A DNA stretch of 64,000 nucleotides. It comes from Metallumcola ferriviriculae. GTDB taxonomy: Bacteria > Bacillota > JADQBR01. The notes beneath the pieces were generated by a model. It had not been told where the DNA came from. It saw only the letters and a list, made by a program, of their open reading frames with translations, and ran no database searches. Numbering within the stretch: the first letter of the stretch is position 1; each line of letters opens with the position of its first letter. The stretch lies in contig NZ_CP121694.1 of the NCBI RefSeq assembly GCF_035573695.1, positions 2,890,501 through 2,954,500 of the forward strand, in the 5' to 3' direction. Made by a program: the position numbers and the translations under genes. Positions 27,532-36,829 of this stretch are shown here, piece by piece.

Positions 27532-28416
27532 TTACACCCTTTCTATGATCTCTTTGCCAAACAGCCCGTAGGGTTTAATCATCAAAATCAGCACCAAAAC
27601 TACAAAGGGTGCCACTTCTTTGACACCGCCGCCCAACAGCGGGTCCAGGTAACCACCGGAAAGGCTTTCGAGAACGCCGATAATCAAGCCGCCTACGATT
27701 GCCCCGGGAATACTATCCAGGCCTCCCAAAATGGCTACAGGCAAGACCGTCAGGCCGATATGGCTAAGAGACGAATTTACACCATTGATGTTACCCAGAA
27801 GGATGCCGCCAATGCCGGCAACTACTGCAGCAATGGCCCACGTAGCGGCAAAAATTAATTTTACGCTGATTCCCATGGATAATGCTGCCTGTTGGTCATC
27901 AGCGGTAGCCCGCATGGCTATACCCATATGGGAATATTTAAAAAATAACGAAAAGGCCACCAGCATGACCAGACTGACAAACAAGGACCATAAATAAACC
28001 TGGGAAACCACAACCGGACCGATATTTACCGGTGCTGTGGGAAAAATCTCCGGAAATGTCCTAGTATCAGTACTCCAGATAACCTGGATTAATCCTCTCA
28101 TGGCACTGGATAGACCAAGAGTGACCATAATTACCGAAATTACCGGCTCATTAATAAAGGAACGTAGTATTGTTCTTTCAATAATAATGCCCAATAGGAA
28201 GCTGACGGCAATAGAGATCAATAATGCCACTAAGAAGGGCATATGGTACACATTTACCAAGGTCAAACAAATATACGCACCAACCAACAGCAGCTCTCCT
28301 TGGGCAAAGTTAATCACGTCACTAGACTTATAAATTAGGACGAAACCCAAAGCCACCATGGCATAAACCGCGCCTACCACCAAACCGGTGACAACCAGTT
28401 GCATTAAAAACACCAT
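27532..28416 (-). CDS. livH: Branched-chain-type ABC transporter permease LivH
   Basis: A 294-residue inner-membrane permease with about eight transmembrane helices. Family segments are GAVYAMVALGFVLIYKSSDVINFAQGELLLVGAY near the N-terminus, MRATADDQQAALSMGISVKLIF (near 166-187) and the end region AILGGLDSIPGAIVGGLIIGVLESL. GGAGGTGG lies before the ATG, inside the end of the preceding ligase gene, which stops 2 bp upstream. Partner of LivM. Confidence 0.95.
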   Translation of the reverse strand: MVFLMQLVVTGLVVGAVYAMVALGFVLIYKSSDVINFAQGELLLVGAYICLTLVNVYHMPFLVALLISIAVSFLLGIIIERTILRSFINEPVISVIMVTLGLSSAMRGLIQVIWSTDTRTFPEIFPTAPVNIGPVVVSQVYLWSLFVSLVMLVAFSLFFKYSHMGIAMRATADDQQAALSMGISVKLIFAATWAIAAVVAGIGGILLGNINGVNSSLSHIGLTVLPVAILGGLDSIPGAIVGGLIIGVLESLSGGYLDPLLGGGVKEVAPFVVLVLILMIKPYGLFGKEIIERV

Positions 28417-28418
28417 TG

Positions 28419-30326
28419 TTATGCCACCTCCATGTCCATAAGTATTACTGCCAAAGCGGTTTCCACCACGGTTTGCCGGCCATCCCGGTATTTGACCTTA
28501 TCTTTGACCTTGATGGTATCGTCACCGCCGTACAAAGCATCTATCAACACAGCATATTTTTCTTCCACGTAACCCCGTCGAATTTTCTTGGTACGGGTTA
28601 ATTCCTCGTCATCAGCATCAAATTCCTTATGCAGCAGTACAAACTTACGTATCCGCGCAGCAGGAGGAAGTTCCTCATTCACCCTTATCACTTCTTTACT
28701 TACTAATTCCAGTACTTCTTCCTTCTGGGTCAAATCCGTGTAAGTAGTATAAGTCAGCTGATTATTTTCCGCCCATTTACCGGTATTGGAAAAATCAATA
28801 TTGATAATGCCCACCACATAAGGACGGTCTTTACCAATAACCACTGCTTCTTTAATATACATGCTGAATTTGAGACTGTTTTCGATGTATTGAGGTGAGA
28901 ATATCTCACCTTCCTTAGTGGTAAGTACGTATTTCACCCGATCAATTACCACCAGATGGTCATTGTCGTCAATATAGCCGGCATCACCAGTGTGCAGCCA
29001 ACCGTCGGTAAGAGCTTCCTTGGTTGCGTCTTCATTATTGTAATAGCCAGTGAAAACGCTAGAGCTCTTGATCTGTATCTCCCCTTCGGCTGAAATCTTT
29101 ACTTCAGTGCCGGGAATGGGACGGCCCACGCTGTGATACTTGACATCACCGTCGTGATGGACCACAGCAATACCCGACACTTCTGTTTGACCGTAAATCT
29201 GCTTCAGATTTACTCCCAGCGCATGATAGAAGCGGAAAACCTGCGGCCCAAGGGCCGCTCCCCCTGTATAACCGCGGTGCAGCCGCAGTAAACCGAAATG
29301 ATCTTTGATCGCACTAAAAACCATAAATTCACCTAACCCGTGCATAAACCGCAGCCATAAGGGCACAGGCTCTTTGTTAAAGCGGCAGTCCGCCACCCGA
29401 TAACCCAGCGGCATGAAAAAGTGGTAAAGCTTTTTCTTCAACCAGCTGCTATCCTCGATCTGCACCTGGATACGGGAGACGATATCTTCCCAAATCCGCG
29501 GTGGCGAGAACATAACATGGGGTCCGATTTCCCGAATGTTGTCGTTGACCGTCTCCGGTTCTTCAGGGAAATTAACGGTAAAGCCGCGCATTAATGATGC
29601 CGCTACCCCAGTCATCTGTTCGCCTATCCAGGCTAAGGGTAAGAAGGAAACGAATTCATCCTTTTCATTAATTGGGTCCACTCCAGTCAGGTTAGCAGCC
29701 ATGTTGATCAGATTATCGTGGGTAAGCATCGCTCCCTTTGGAAAACCGGTGGTGCCGCTAGTGTAGCAGATGATAGCCACATCGGCTCCTTGGCCTTTAC
29801 CCACCTCCCGTTCAAAAAACGCGGAATTTTTTCCTGCGTACTCATGTCCTATTTCTTGTACATCGGGAAAGGATAATAAAATATCTTCAGAATAATTCCG
29901 TAACCCACGTGGGTCATAATAGATAACCTTACGGATATTAGGGACCTCTTCACGGATTTCTAATATCTTGTCTACCTGCTCCTGATCCTCTACCACCACG
30001 AACATAGCCTCGGAATGGTTGAGAATATAACTAACTTCCTTTGACTGGGAGTCCTGATATAATCCAATAGAAATGCCGCCTAAAGACTGGACCGCCAATT
30101 CAGCATAGATCCATTCCGGGCGATTATCGCCGATAATGGCTAATTTGTCCCCGCGGCGAAACCCTAATTTGTAAAGTCCCAGAGCAAATTCCTTGACCGC
30201 CTCCACGTAACGATCCCAACTAACGCTTTGCCAAATGCCAAACTCTTTTTCCCTGAGAGCACTTCTTTTTTTTCCATATCGCCTGCCATTTCCAAGCAAC
30301 AGCTTAGGTAAAGTATCTGCCTGCAT
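28419..30326 (-). CDS. Long-chain-type acyl-CoA synthetase (AMP-forming)
   Basis: A 635-residue adenylate-forming ligase of the FadD15/long-chain acyl-CoA synthetase type. The A3 phosphate loop is YTSGTTGFPKGAMLTH (near 187-202), A5 is YGQTEVSG (near 380), A7 is GWLHTGDAGYIDDNDHL (near 456) with the ATP-binding Asp, and the hinge is VIDRVKYVLTTKEGE (near 474). It activates a carboxylate to its CoA ester. ATG 30326 is preferred (AGAGGGGG 8 bp upstream); an upstream ATG at 30350 overlaps the livG stop. Its position between livG and livH inside one importer operon is distinctive and suggests uptake is coupled to CoA activation of a fatty or aromatic acid. Confidence 0.92.
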   Translation of the reverse strand: MQADTLPKLLLGNGRRYGKKRSALREKEFGIWQSVSWDRYVEAVKEFALGLYKLGFRRGDKLAIIGDNRPEWIYAELAVQSLGGISIGLYQDSQSKEVSYILNHSEAMFVVVEDQEQVDKILEIREEVPNIRKVIYYDPRGLRNYSEDILLSFPDVQEIGHEYAGKNSAFFEREVGKGQGADVAIICYTSGTTGFPKGAMLTHDNLINMAANLTGVDPINEKDEFVSFLPLAWIGEQMTGVAASLMRGFTVNFPEEPETVNDNIREIGPHVMFSPPRIWEDIVSRIQVQIEDSSWLKKKLYHFFMPLGYRVADCRFNKEPVPLWLRFMHGLGEFMVFSAIKDHFGLLRLHRGYTGGAALGPQVFRFYHALGVNLKQIYGQTEVSGIAVVHHDGDVKYHSVGRPIPGTEVKISAEGEIQIKSSSVFTGYYNNEDATKEALTDGWLHTGDAGYIDDNDHLVVIDRVKYVLTTKEGEIFSPQYIENSLKFSMYIKEAVVIGKDRPYVVGIINIDFSNTGKWAENNQLTYTTYTDLTQKEEVLELVSKEVIRVNEELPPAARIRKFVLLHKEFDADDEELTRTKKIRRGYVEEKYAVLIDALYGGDDTIKVKDKVKYRDGRQTVVETALAVILMDMEVA

Positions 30327-30349
30327 TACACTAGCCCCCTCTCGCCCCA

Positions 30350-31117
30350 TCAAACCGCTTCCTGCCCAAGATATGCCTCAATTACCTTAGGATTACGCTG
30401 TACCTCATCCGGTGCCCCATCGCCAATTTTCTGGCCGAAATCCAGGACCACCACCCGATCGGAGATATCCATTACCACACCCATGTCGTGCTCAATGAGA
30501 ATGATTGTGGTGCCTTTTTCTTCGGAAATGTCCAAAATGAAACGGGCCATGTCTTCCTTTTCCTCACTGTTCATTCCTGCCATAGGTTCATCCAAAAGCA
30601 ATAACGATGGTTCCAGCGCCAGGGCTCGCCCCAGTTCCACTCTTTTTTGCAAACCATAAGCTAACATACCCACTTTTTTCCGCCGAATATTCTCAATTTC
30701 CAGAAAATCAATTATTTCCTCAACTACCCGCCGATGAACCACTTCTTCCCGCTGGGTCTTCCCCCAATAAAGCCCACCGGCAATTATGCCGCTTTTCATT
30801 TTGATATGGCGCCCCAGCATTAAATTATCCAATACGGTCATATGGGAAAATAATTCAATATTTTGGAAACTTCGGGCTATACCCAGATTGGCTCGTTGGT
30901 GAGTGGCCATATGGGTAACCTCTGTGCCTTCAAAAGAAATTTTGCCTGTAGTGGGTCGATAAAGCCCGCTAATACAGTTTAGTAGACTGGTTTTACCAGC
31001 ACCGTTTGGCCCAATGATGGCGAAAATGTCCCCCTTCCTCACTTGAGTGCTGACATTGGTCAAGGCGGAGACCCCGCCAAAATGTAGTGACACCCGATCA
31101 ATCTCCAGCTGTATCAC
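30350..31117 (-). CDS. livG: Branched-chain-type ABC transporter ATP-binding protein LivG
   Basis: A 255-residue ATPase. Walker A is IGPNGAGKTSLLNCISGLYRP (near 34), the signature region MLAYGLQKRVELGRALA (near 150) and Walker B PSLLLLDEPMAGMN (near 170). The C-terminal VLDFGQKIGDGAPDEVQRNPKVIEAYLG is typical of LivG. GTG 31117 is chosen because GGAGGGG lies 5 bp upstream; an ATG at 31147 would add a basic decapeptide. First gene of the operon; it is preceded by a well-formed sigma-A promoter. Partner ATPase is LivF. Confidence 0.94.
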   Translation of the reverse strand: MIQLEIDRVSLHFGGVSALTNVSTQVRKGDIFAIIGPNGAGKTSLLNCISGLYRPTTGKISFEGTEVTHMATHQRANLGIARSFQNIELFSHMTVLDNLMLGRHIKMKSGIIAGGLYWGKTQREEVVHRRVVEEIIDFLEIENIRRKKVGMLAYGLQKRVELGRALALEPSLLLLDEPMAGMNSEEKEDMARFILDISEEKGTTIILIEHDMGVVMDISDRVVVLDFGQKIGDGAPDEVQRNPKVIEAYLGQEAV

Positions 31118-31166
31118 CGACACCCCTCCTTTTTTCTGAATTTTCACATTACTATTGTCAGTACTT

Positions 31167-31195
31167 ATTCTACTGTCGGTTTGTGGGAGTGTAAA
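31167..31195 (-). promoter_or_regulatory. Sigma-A promoter of the liv/acyl-CoA ligase operon
   Basis: TTTACA (31190-31195), 17-bp spacer, TAGAAT (31167-31172) on the minus strand, about 50 bp before the livG start. Each hexamer has one mismatch from consensus. Confidence 0.7.
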
Positions 31196-31291
31196 CGAAC
31201 TTACCGCAAACGGAATATTTTCGGTGTAAACTGTTTAAAAGGCAATCTCAGTGGGGGTTAAGTGACAAATATCTGCTGACCGGCACCTTAA

Positions 31292-31318
31292 AAAGAGTGA
31301 CCCTACCGGTCACTCTTT
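31292..31318 (-). terminator. Terminator between the livG promoter and spmB
   Basis: AAAGAGTGA and TCACTCTTT form a perfect 9-bp stem around a 9-nt loop. Flanking T and A runs on both strands let it work in either direction. It follows the spmB stop by 57 bp on the minus strand only if read from the opposite side; as positioned it ends transcription arriving from livG-side genes or protects spmB from read-through. Confidence 0.6.
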
Positions 31319-31374
31319 AAAATCGGTCTTTTAATCTTTTATCCTACCGTTCAGTAAGAAATTCGCCACAGCCA

Positions 31375-31914
31375 TTAACCGCCGAATAGCAGGTTAATGA
31401 TAAAAACCGATGCCAATAATCCGGTGATGTCCGCGATTAAGCCCAAGGTAACTGCATAGCGGTAACGTCGAATCCCTACAGAACCGAAGTAAACCGTCAA
31501 AACATAAAATGTCGTATCGGTACTACCCTGCATGGTTGAAGCAAGCCGCCCAATAAAACTGTCTGGCCCATGGGCGCCGATTAGTTCAGTAGCAATGCCC
31601 AAAGCGCCACCCCCTGATAACGGCCGCATCACAGCTAGGGGCAGCACTTCTCCCGGCGCGCCGATTAACATCATAATAGGATTAATGAACTTAACAAAAT
31701 AAGCCATTGCGCCTGATGCCCGAAAAACACCGATAGCCACAAGCATACCAACCAAGAAGGGAATGATACGAACGGCTGTTTCAAACCCTTCTTCCGCTCC
31801 TTCAACGAATGACTCATAGACCTTTACCCCCCTAAAGAAGCCGGCCACCGGAATGACAAGAAGCAGAAAGGGTATGGCCCAGCGAGAAACCTCGGATACT
31901 ATGGACAGTAGCAT
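31375..31914 (-). CDS. spmB: Spore maturation protein B
   Basis: A 179-residue polytopic membrane protein of the nucleoside-recognition (Gate) family. SpmA and SpmB are needed for full dehydration of the spore core. The motif MRPLSGGGALGIATELIGAHGPDSFIG (near 95-121) and the following STMQGSTDTTFYVLTVYFGSVGIRRYRYA are characteristic. It lies 49 bp downstream of spmA, same strand. The C-terminal helix ends LFGG close to the stop. Confidence 0.95.
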   Translation of the reverse strand: MLLSIVSEVSRWAIPFLLLVIPVAGFFRGVKVYESFVEGAEEGFETAVRIIPFLVGMLVAIGVFRASGAMAYFVKFINPIMMLIGAPGEVLPLAVMRPLSGGGALGIATELIGAHGPDSFIGRLASTMQGSTDTTFYVLTVYFGSVGIRRYRYAVTLGLIADITGLLASVFIINLLFGG

Positions 31915-31963
31915 AAAGACTTAAGCCCCCTTTTAATGTTGCTTCAAACAGAAAACCCAGGCA

Positions 31964-32560
31964 CTAATCTTTGCCGTATTTACGTTTATACCGGGAACGC
32001 AGAATTTTATCAGCCGTTACCGCTACAATGGTGCCGGTGGCAGTGGCAAAAATCGTAGGGCCGACGATTTCTGTAGGATTAGCCGAACCCGAAGCCACCC
32101 TGATACCGATGATAGTGGCCGGTATCAGGGTAATACATGAGGTATTTATGGCCAAGAAGGTACACATGGCGGCACTAGCCTCATCAGGCGAATCATTCAA
32201 TTCCTGCAGTTCCTGCATCGCCTTGAGACCAAAGGGTGTGGCTGCATTTCCCAAACCCAGGATGTTGGCACTGATATTCATAATAATGGCTCCCATGGCC
32301 GGATGGTCCTGGGGTACCTGCGGAAATAGAAATCTGGTAATCGGACAGACAATTCTAGCTAAAAAATTAATCATGCCTGATTCTTGTGCCACCCGCATAA
32401 TACCCAGCCAAAGCGCCATTATGCCAATTATTTCGATAGCAATGTTTACCCCGGCCTGGGCAGAATCCATAGCGGCCTTAGTAACTACTTCGATGCGCCC
32501 GTTTATTCCCGCCACAGCGATGCCGGATACCAAAAGTGCCAGCCAGATGATATTAACCAT
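31964..32560 (-). CDS. spmA: Spore maturation protein A
   Basis: A 198-residue membrane protein with Gate-domain features: IIGIMALWLGIMRVAQESGMINFLARIV near residues 44-71 and MNISANILGLGNAATPFGLKAMQELQELN near 95-123. It acts with SpmB in spore core dehydration. ATG 32560 is preferred (GAGGAG 8 bp upstream) over the codon at 32569. Located downstream of dacF, the order dacF-spmA-spmB being standard in spore-formers. Confidence 0.95.
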   Translation of the reverse strand: MVNIIWLALLVSGIAVAGINGRIEVVTKAAMDSAQAGVNIAIEIIGIMALWLGIMRVAQESGMINFLARIVCPITRFLFPQVPQDHPAMGAIIMNISANILGLGNAATPFGLKAMQELQELNDSPDEASAAMCTFLAINTSCITLIPATIIGIRVASGSANPTEIVGPTIFATATGTIVAVTADKILRSRYKRKYGKD

Positions 32561-32650
32561 CGATCTCACTCCTCAGCAAGTCCTATAAGAAAAACTATGA
32601 TAAATACAAGCTGTTTAGAACAAGCTGCGAAAATACGCGTTTTTATACAC

Positions 32651-32677
32651 AAAAAATAAGCCCCTAATGGGCTTATT
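32651..32677 (-). terminator. Terminator after dacF
   Basis: AATAAGCCC and GGGCTTATT stem with a 5-nt loop, followed on the minus strand by TTTTTTG. It lies about 90 bp after the dacF stop and separates dacF from spmA, although some read-through is likely. Confidence 0.75.
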
Positions 32678-32765
32678 GCAAGTGCCATGGACGGGGTTGT
32701 ACCTGCGCAAACGCGTCGCAGTTGCTTACATTGGTAAACCTTGTCCTTCACTGGCTAATGGTGCA

Positions 32766-33905
32766 TTAATGAAAGGTCAGGATGGCTATCAGGGACTGCC
32801 AAATGGAAGTCAGCAGGGACCGCCTTTTGACTGTGCTTCCGGCAACCAAGTCCACTGTCGCCACCCGAGTATCATCCATAAAGAGGCGAATTTCCCCTAA
32901 CCATTCCCCTTCCTCTACCGGAGCTGTTACCGTATCAGGCAGGACCACCCGCTGTTCCAATTCTTTCTTTTCACCGTCCAGTAAAGGCACGGACAGCGTA
33001 CCGCCGGTAACTACAGCAACTAAATCCTTGCGGCCGCCTTCAACCTTAATATCCCGGATAAACTTACCCGGTTGCAGCACCGGTGTACGGTTGAAAGTAT
33101 TAAAGCCCCATTCCAGCAGCTTTTTACTTTCGCCATAAACATCGCGAGCGTTTAACACCACGGCCACCAATGTCCAGCCGTTTTTGGCAGCAGAACTAAC
33201 CAGGCAATTTCCTGCGGGGGTAGTGTAACCTGACTTTACTCCGTTAGCAAAAGAATAATATTCTTCATCGCCGGTCAGCAGCCGGTTTATATTTTTCATC
33301 AGCTGTGTACGGCTCTGACGTTTTACCTCTGCTTCCGGCAAAGCAATGATCCGCCGAAATTCAGGCAGCTTGAAACCCTCTCGGGCCAATAATGCCAGGT
33401 CATAGGCCGATGAATAATGGTCCGGCGAGTGTAGACCATGGGGGTTTGTATAGTGCGTATCCTCTGCGCCAACCTCAGCAGCATAATCGTTCATCATCTT
33501 CACAAATTCTTTCTCAGAACCTGCCACTGCCTCTGCTGTAGCGACTGCCGCATCATTGCCGGATAATAGCAGCATTCCATAAAGTAAGTCCCGGAGCCGC
33601 AGTACCTCTCCGTTCCTAAGACCCATAGATGATTCTCCGGTGGCAGCTGCGCCGACACTGATATGTACCTTCCGGTCCAGATCTCCCCCCTTAATTGCTA
33701 AAATAGCGGTGGTAATCTTGGTGGTGCTGGCCTGCGGCAGACGCTGATGGACGTTCATTGCGTATAATACTCGACCCGAATCTAAATCCATCAAAACTGC
33801 CGCCTGTCCATTAATTCTAGGTTGCGCGACAGCGCTAACAGGAAGAAGTAATATGTAGAGAATAAAGATAACCAGACTTAAAACCCGATGACAGTTTAAC
33901 TTCAT
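32766..33905 (-). CDS. dacF: D-alanyl-D-alanine carboxypeptidase (penicillin-binding protein 5/DacF type)
   Basis: Serine carboxypeptidase that trims peptidoglycan stem peptides; the sporulation member DacF controls cortex cross-linking. The 379-residue precursor has a signal peptide (about 1-27, ending VSAVAQ). The catalytic SxxK is STTK (near 60), the SxN motif SGN (near 118) and the KSG triad VKSGYT (near 219). A C-terminal beta-rich PBP5 domain (about 270-350) and a membrane-associated tail follow. ATG 33905 is chosen (GAGGAG 8 bp upstream); an upstream ATG at 33953 would put extra residues before the signal peptide. Placed before spmA, which supports DacF over vegetative DacA. Confidence 0.94.
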   Translation of the reverse strand: MKLNCHRVLSLVIFILYILLLPVSAVAQPRINGQAAVLMDLDSGRVLYAMNVHQRLPQASTTKITTAILAIKGGDLDRKVHISVGAAATGESSMGLRNGEVLRLRDLLYGMLLLSGNDAAVATAEAVAGSEKEFVKMMNDYAAEVGAEDTHYTNPHGLHSPDHYSSAYDLALLAREGFKLPEFRRIIALPEAEVKRQSRTQLMKNINRLLTGDEEYYSFANGVKSGYTTPAGNCLVSSAAKNGWTLVAVVLNARDVYGESKKLLEWGFNTFNRTPVLQPGKFIRDIKVEGGRKDLVAVVTGGTLSVPLLDGEKKELEQRVVLPDTVTAPVEEGEWLGEIRLFMDDTRVATVDLVAGSTVKRRSLLTSIWQSLIAILTFH

Positions 33906-34027
33906 GCAGTCAACTCCTCGATGCCGCCCAATGTCCAAACGCAGTGTTAACACTTAACTATTCCACATTTTCTATGTGCTTCCCTGCAGTTAAACCTGCG
34001 AGTTTTTGTCGTTTTAAACAGAAAATT

Positions 34028-34087
34028 ACCAATAACTTGACAAGTTAACCATAATCGTGCCAGGCACCTTTTTGTCAAGTTATTGGT
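34028..34087. repeat. Palindromic repeat, copy 1 (diverged centre)
   Basis: Perfect 16-bp inverted ends ACCAATAACTTGACAA and TTGTCAAGTTATTGGT enclose a 28-bp centre that retains GTGCCAGGCACCTTTT on one side only. Starts 31 bp after the ytfJ stop. Related copies are at 47547 and 50894. It could act as a terminator (GGCACCTTTTTG on one strand). Confidence 0.8.
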
Positions 34088-34118
34088 GATAAATTTATTT
34101 GCGCTAGATCACCGATGA

Positions 34119-34550
34119 TTAGACTCCACCCTGAAGACTGTGCTCTTGGTCATCTAGTTCGGACTTTTGTTTGCCCCCCATCATAGATTGTATCTGGTTT
34201 AATACCTTAGGGGCCATATCAATAAGCCGGTCTACCATAACGTTGCTATCCACCGGCAGCAACCGGACCTCATCATTATTAACCACTAAAAATCCCATTG
34301 GCTGAACTGACACACCTGCACCGCTGCCACCGCCAAAGGGCAACTGAGCATCCTTGCCGCCGTTACCCTGCTCTTGTTGGTACTCGCCGCCGCCGGCGGC
34401 AAAACCACAAGATACGCGACTCACTGGAATTATCACGACGCCATGTGGTGTTTCCACCGGGTCGCCGATAATTGTGTTCACGTCAACCATTTCCTTGATA
34501 CTTTCCATGGCTGTCTGCATCAATGATTTAATTGGATGATCTTCTGCCAT
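34119..34550 (-). CDS. ytfJ: Spore protein YtfJ (GerW family)
   Basis: A 143-residue cytoplasmic protein of the GerW/YtfJ sporulation family. The conserved block is VDVNTIIGDPVETPHGVVIIPVSRVSCGFAAGGGEY (near 22-57), followed by a Gly-rich linker (GGKDAQLPFGGGSGAGVSVQP) and EVRLLPVD near the end. Known members are needed for normal spore germination with some germinants. GGGGTGAAGG precedes the ATG. The gene overlaps the end of the DUF2953 gene by 31 bp, a pairing that is common in spore-formers. Confidence 0.93.
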   Translation of the reverse strand: MAEDHPIKSLMQTAMESIKEMVDVNTIIGDPVETPHGVVIIPVSRVSCGFAAGGGEYQQEQGNGGKDAQLPFGGGSGAGVSVQPMGFLVVNNDEVRLLPVDSNVMVDRLIDMAPKVLNQIQSMMGGKQKSELDDQEHSLQGGV

Positions 34551-35233
34551 GCCTTCACCCCTTTCATTTGTACCGTCTTCATAGCTAAAGAAATTACTAA
34601 TAGCATAACACGCGAACCTGCAATAATAATATGACCTAAACGCATAGACACTATGCAGTCAAAGTCAAGCTGGAATCCAGGCCGCTCAAAGTTTGGCAGC
34701 ACTTCGAGGGTATCTTTGCGAGGATTCATTTTCATATTACTCGCCATAAACTGGTACACCATATTTTTAAAAGCCCATAAACTACCGGCAGTCAAGCCGG
34801 TAAGTGAAGCATCCCGAAAACCAAATTCCGTCTGCCAGTAAAGTTTTTTGCAGCGAATATTCCTCATAAGTTTTTTGTTAATGTAGATAACCTTATACAT
34901 AGCTACGCCAACTTCAGGTGTAATACTAATTATTTTTGGTAGTTTATACCAAGGCAGGCTTTTACTACGGATTTTCAAATTCTTTTTAATTATCGGGCGC
35001 TGGTGAATAGCTTCCAGTTCCCCTAATAATTCCACTATCGGTTGCAATCCTTCAAAATGTAACGTAATTACCGGTATTTCTAATTTCCCTAGGGGAATTA
35101 AACCAAAAGGACGCCAATAGACCATTAAATGATCATCGGCCCGGTGGCGGTTGTACATAAAGCGCACTGTGACAGGTATTGTGAAAACGGCTAACACTAT
35201 CAGCGGATAAAAAAATAGATAATACTTAAACAT
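34520..35233 (-). CDS. DUF2953 domain membrane protein
   Basis: A 237-residue protein with an N-terminal transmembrane segment (residues 4-22). A central region follows in which LYWQTEFGFRDASLTGLTAGSLWAFKNMVY (near 129-158) is the DUF2953 hallmark, then a C-terminal hydrophobic stretch (RLGHIIIAGSRVMLLVISLAM). DUF2953 genes usually precede ytfJ in endospore-formers, as here, but the biochemical role is not established. The upstream interval 35234-35386 is the divergent region shared with the permease gene. Confidence 0.85.
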   Translation of the reverse strand: MFKYYLFFYPLIVLAVFTIPVTVRFMYNRHRADDHLMVYWRPFGLIPLGKLEIPVITLHFEGLQPIVELLGELEAIHQRPIIKKNLKIRSKSLPWYKLPKIISITPEVGVAMYKVIYINKKLMRNIRCKKLYWQTEFGFRDASLTGLTAGSLWAFKNMVYQFMASNMKMNPRKDTLEVLPNFERPGFQLDFDCIVSMRLGHIIIAGSRVMLLVISLAMKTVQMKGVKAWQKIIQLNH

Positions 35234-35386
35234 TTACAAGCTCCTGACCAATGTTTTATCCTTATATTTCCACTAAAGCAGTGTCATCTATTCATTTAAC
35301 AACTATAAATAGCTTTTAGCTCATTTATTCGGCTGATGATGTTAATAATAATGAATATACGTATCGCAAGTCAAGGAGGCCTCACT

Positions 35387-36823
35387 ATGAATCATCGTAG
35401 CAGCGGATTGAGTGCCTGGCAATTAACCATGCTGGCATTGGGTACTGTAGTAGGAGGAAGTTTTTTTCTTGGGTCGGCTATAGCCATAAAGGCCGCCGGA
35501 CCGGCAATATTTATTTCCTATGTAATTGGAGGTATTTTAGTTTATATTATCCTTTCCGCACTGTCAGAAATGACTGTGGCAAATCCCCATACCGGTTCAT
35601 TCAGGACCCATGCGGAACAGGCCTTTGGGCCCTGGCTGGGGTTTATAGTGGGGTGGGTTTACTGGACCGGCCTTGTGTTGGCCATGTCCAGCGAGGCAAC
35701 AGCTGCATCGGTATTTATCCGGGCCTGGATACCACAGCTGTCGTTGCCGGTATTAGCCATCGCCATTGTGGTATCGGTGACTTCATTAAATTTGTTGGGT
35801 GCCAAGACTTTGAGCCAACTTGAAAGCGGTCTGGCTGCGATAAAATTGGCTGCATTGGTGGGTTTCGTAGGCATCGCCGCGGCATTAATAGTAGGATTGT
35901 TTCCCGGTAAGCTGCCGGTGGGATTGGGTGCGATAACGCAGGAGCCCTTACTGCCCAACGGGATAGGCGGGGTGGCGGGCAGTATGCTGATTGTGCTCTT
36001 TAGTTATGCCGGATTTGAAATTATTGGCTTGGCCGCTTCGGAGGTTAAAAACCCCCACAAGGTGATTCCGAAGGCCATCATCTACACTGTGATAGGCCTG
36101 GCAGGGTTATATATTGCGGTAATGTTTACACTGCTGCCTTTGGTGCCAACGGCAGGACTGACAGAAAGTGTTAGCCCTTTGGTCGCCGCCCTAAATGCCG
36201 TAGGTTTAGGAGTTGCGGCCGGGTCAATCAATATTGTTCTAGTAACTGCCATACTATCCACCATGCTGGCTGCCACGTTTGGACTGGGCAGAATGGTTCG
36301 TTCCCTGGCGGACACAGGTAATGCACCGGCATTTTTGATTGATAAGGGTGATGTTCCTTATCGGGGCATACTCTTTTCCGGTGCTTCCATGTTGGGCGGC
36401 GTCAGTCTTTCATTTTTTTTGCCAAAGAGTATTTATATCTTCCTGGTCAGCTCGGGTGGCTTCTCCCTGCTTTTTGCCTACATTATCATAATGTTGACTC
36501 ACTACAAATTCCGTGCTAAAAACGGCTGCCCTCCCATAGGGCACTGTCAGTTAGTGGGTTTTCCCTATACTGCTTGGGCGGCTATCGCCGGCTTGGTAAT
36601 TGTCACCGTAACCATGCCATTAATCCCGGGTCAAGGTTCCGGACTATTCGCCGGCTTAGTATTTTTAGCGTTCTATGCAGTCAGTTACCTAATTTTTAAA
36701 GCGCTGCCCGAAGGTATCGGGCTTAAGGATATGGTGTCAGCCAAGCCGTTGGTGACAGATAGGGACCCAGACCGGTCCGATGCAGCGGAAGCATCCTCAC
36801 AAATAAATGCAGATAAGCAATAA
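35387..36823 (+). CDS. APC-superfamily amino acid permease
   Basis: A 478-residue permease with about twelve transmembrane helices. The first helix reads LTMLALGTVVGGSFFLGSAIAI with the G-x-G unwound motif of APC transporters, followed by GPAIFISYVIGGILVY and SALSEMTVANPHTGSFRTHAEQAFGPWLGFIVGW. The EVKNPHKVIPKAI loop (near 224) is typical of the amino acid permease branch. Substrate not determinable. ATG 35387 has AAGGAGG upstream; an in-frame ATG at 35336 would add 17 residues. It is one of few plus-strand genes and ends at a strong terminator. Confidence 0.92.
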   Translation: MNHRSSGLSAWQLTMLALGTVVGGSFFLGSAIAIKAAGPAIFISYVIGGILVYIILSALSEMTVANPHTGSFRTHAEQAFGPWLGFIVGWVYWTGLVLAMSSEATAASVFIRAWIPQLSLPVLAIAIVVSVTSLNLLGAKTLSQLESGLAAIKLAALVGFVGIAAALIVGLFPGKLPVGLGAITQEPLLPNGIGGVAGSMLIVLFSYAGFEIIGLAASEVKNPHKVIPKAIIYTVIGLAGLYIAVMFTLLPLVPTAGLTESVSPLVAALNAVGLGVAAGSINIVLVTAILSTMLAATFGLGRMVRSLADTGNAPAFLIDKGDVPYRGILFSGASMLGGVSLSFFLPKSIYIFLVSSGGFSLLFAYIIIMLTHYKFRAKNGCPPIGHCQLVGFPYTAWAAIAGLVIVTVTMPLIPGQGSGLFAGLVFLAFYAVSYLIFKALPEGIGLKDMVSAKPLVTDRDPDRSDAAEASSQINADKQ

Positions 36824-36829
36824 AAAGTA

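Noticed and set aside
31971-32588. Long plus-strand frame of 205 codons
   Set aside because: It is antisense to spmA, has no ribosome binding site and no family resemblance.
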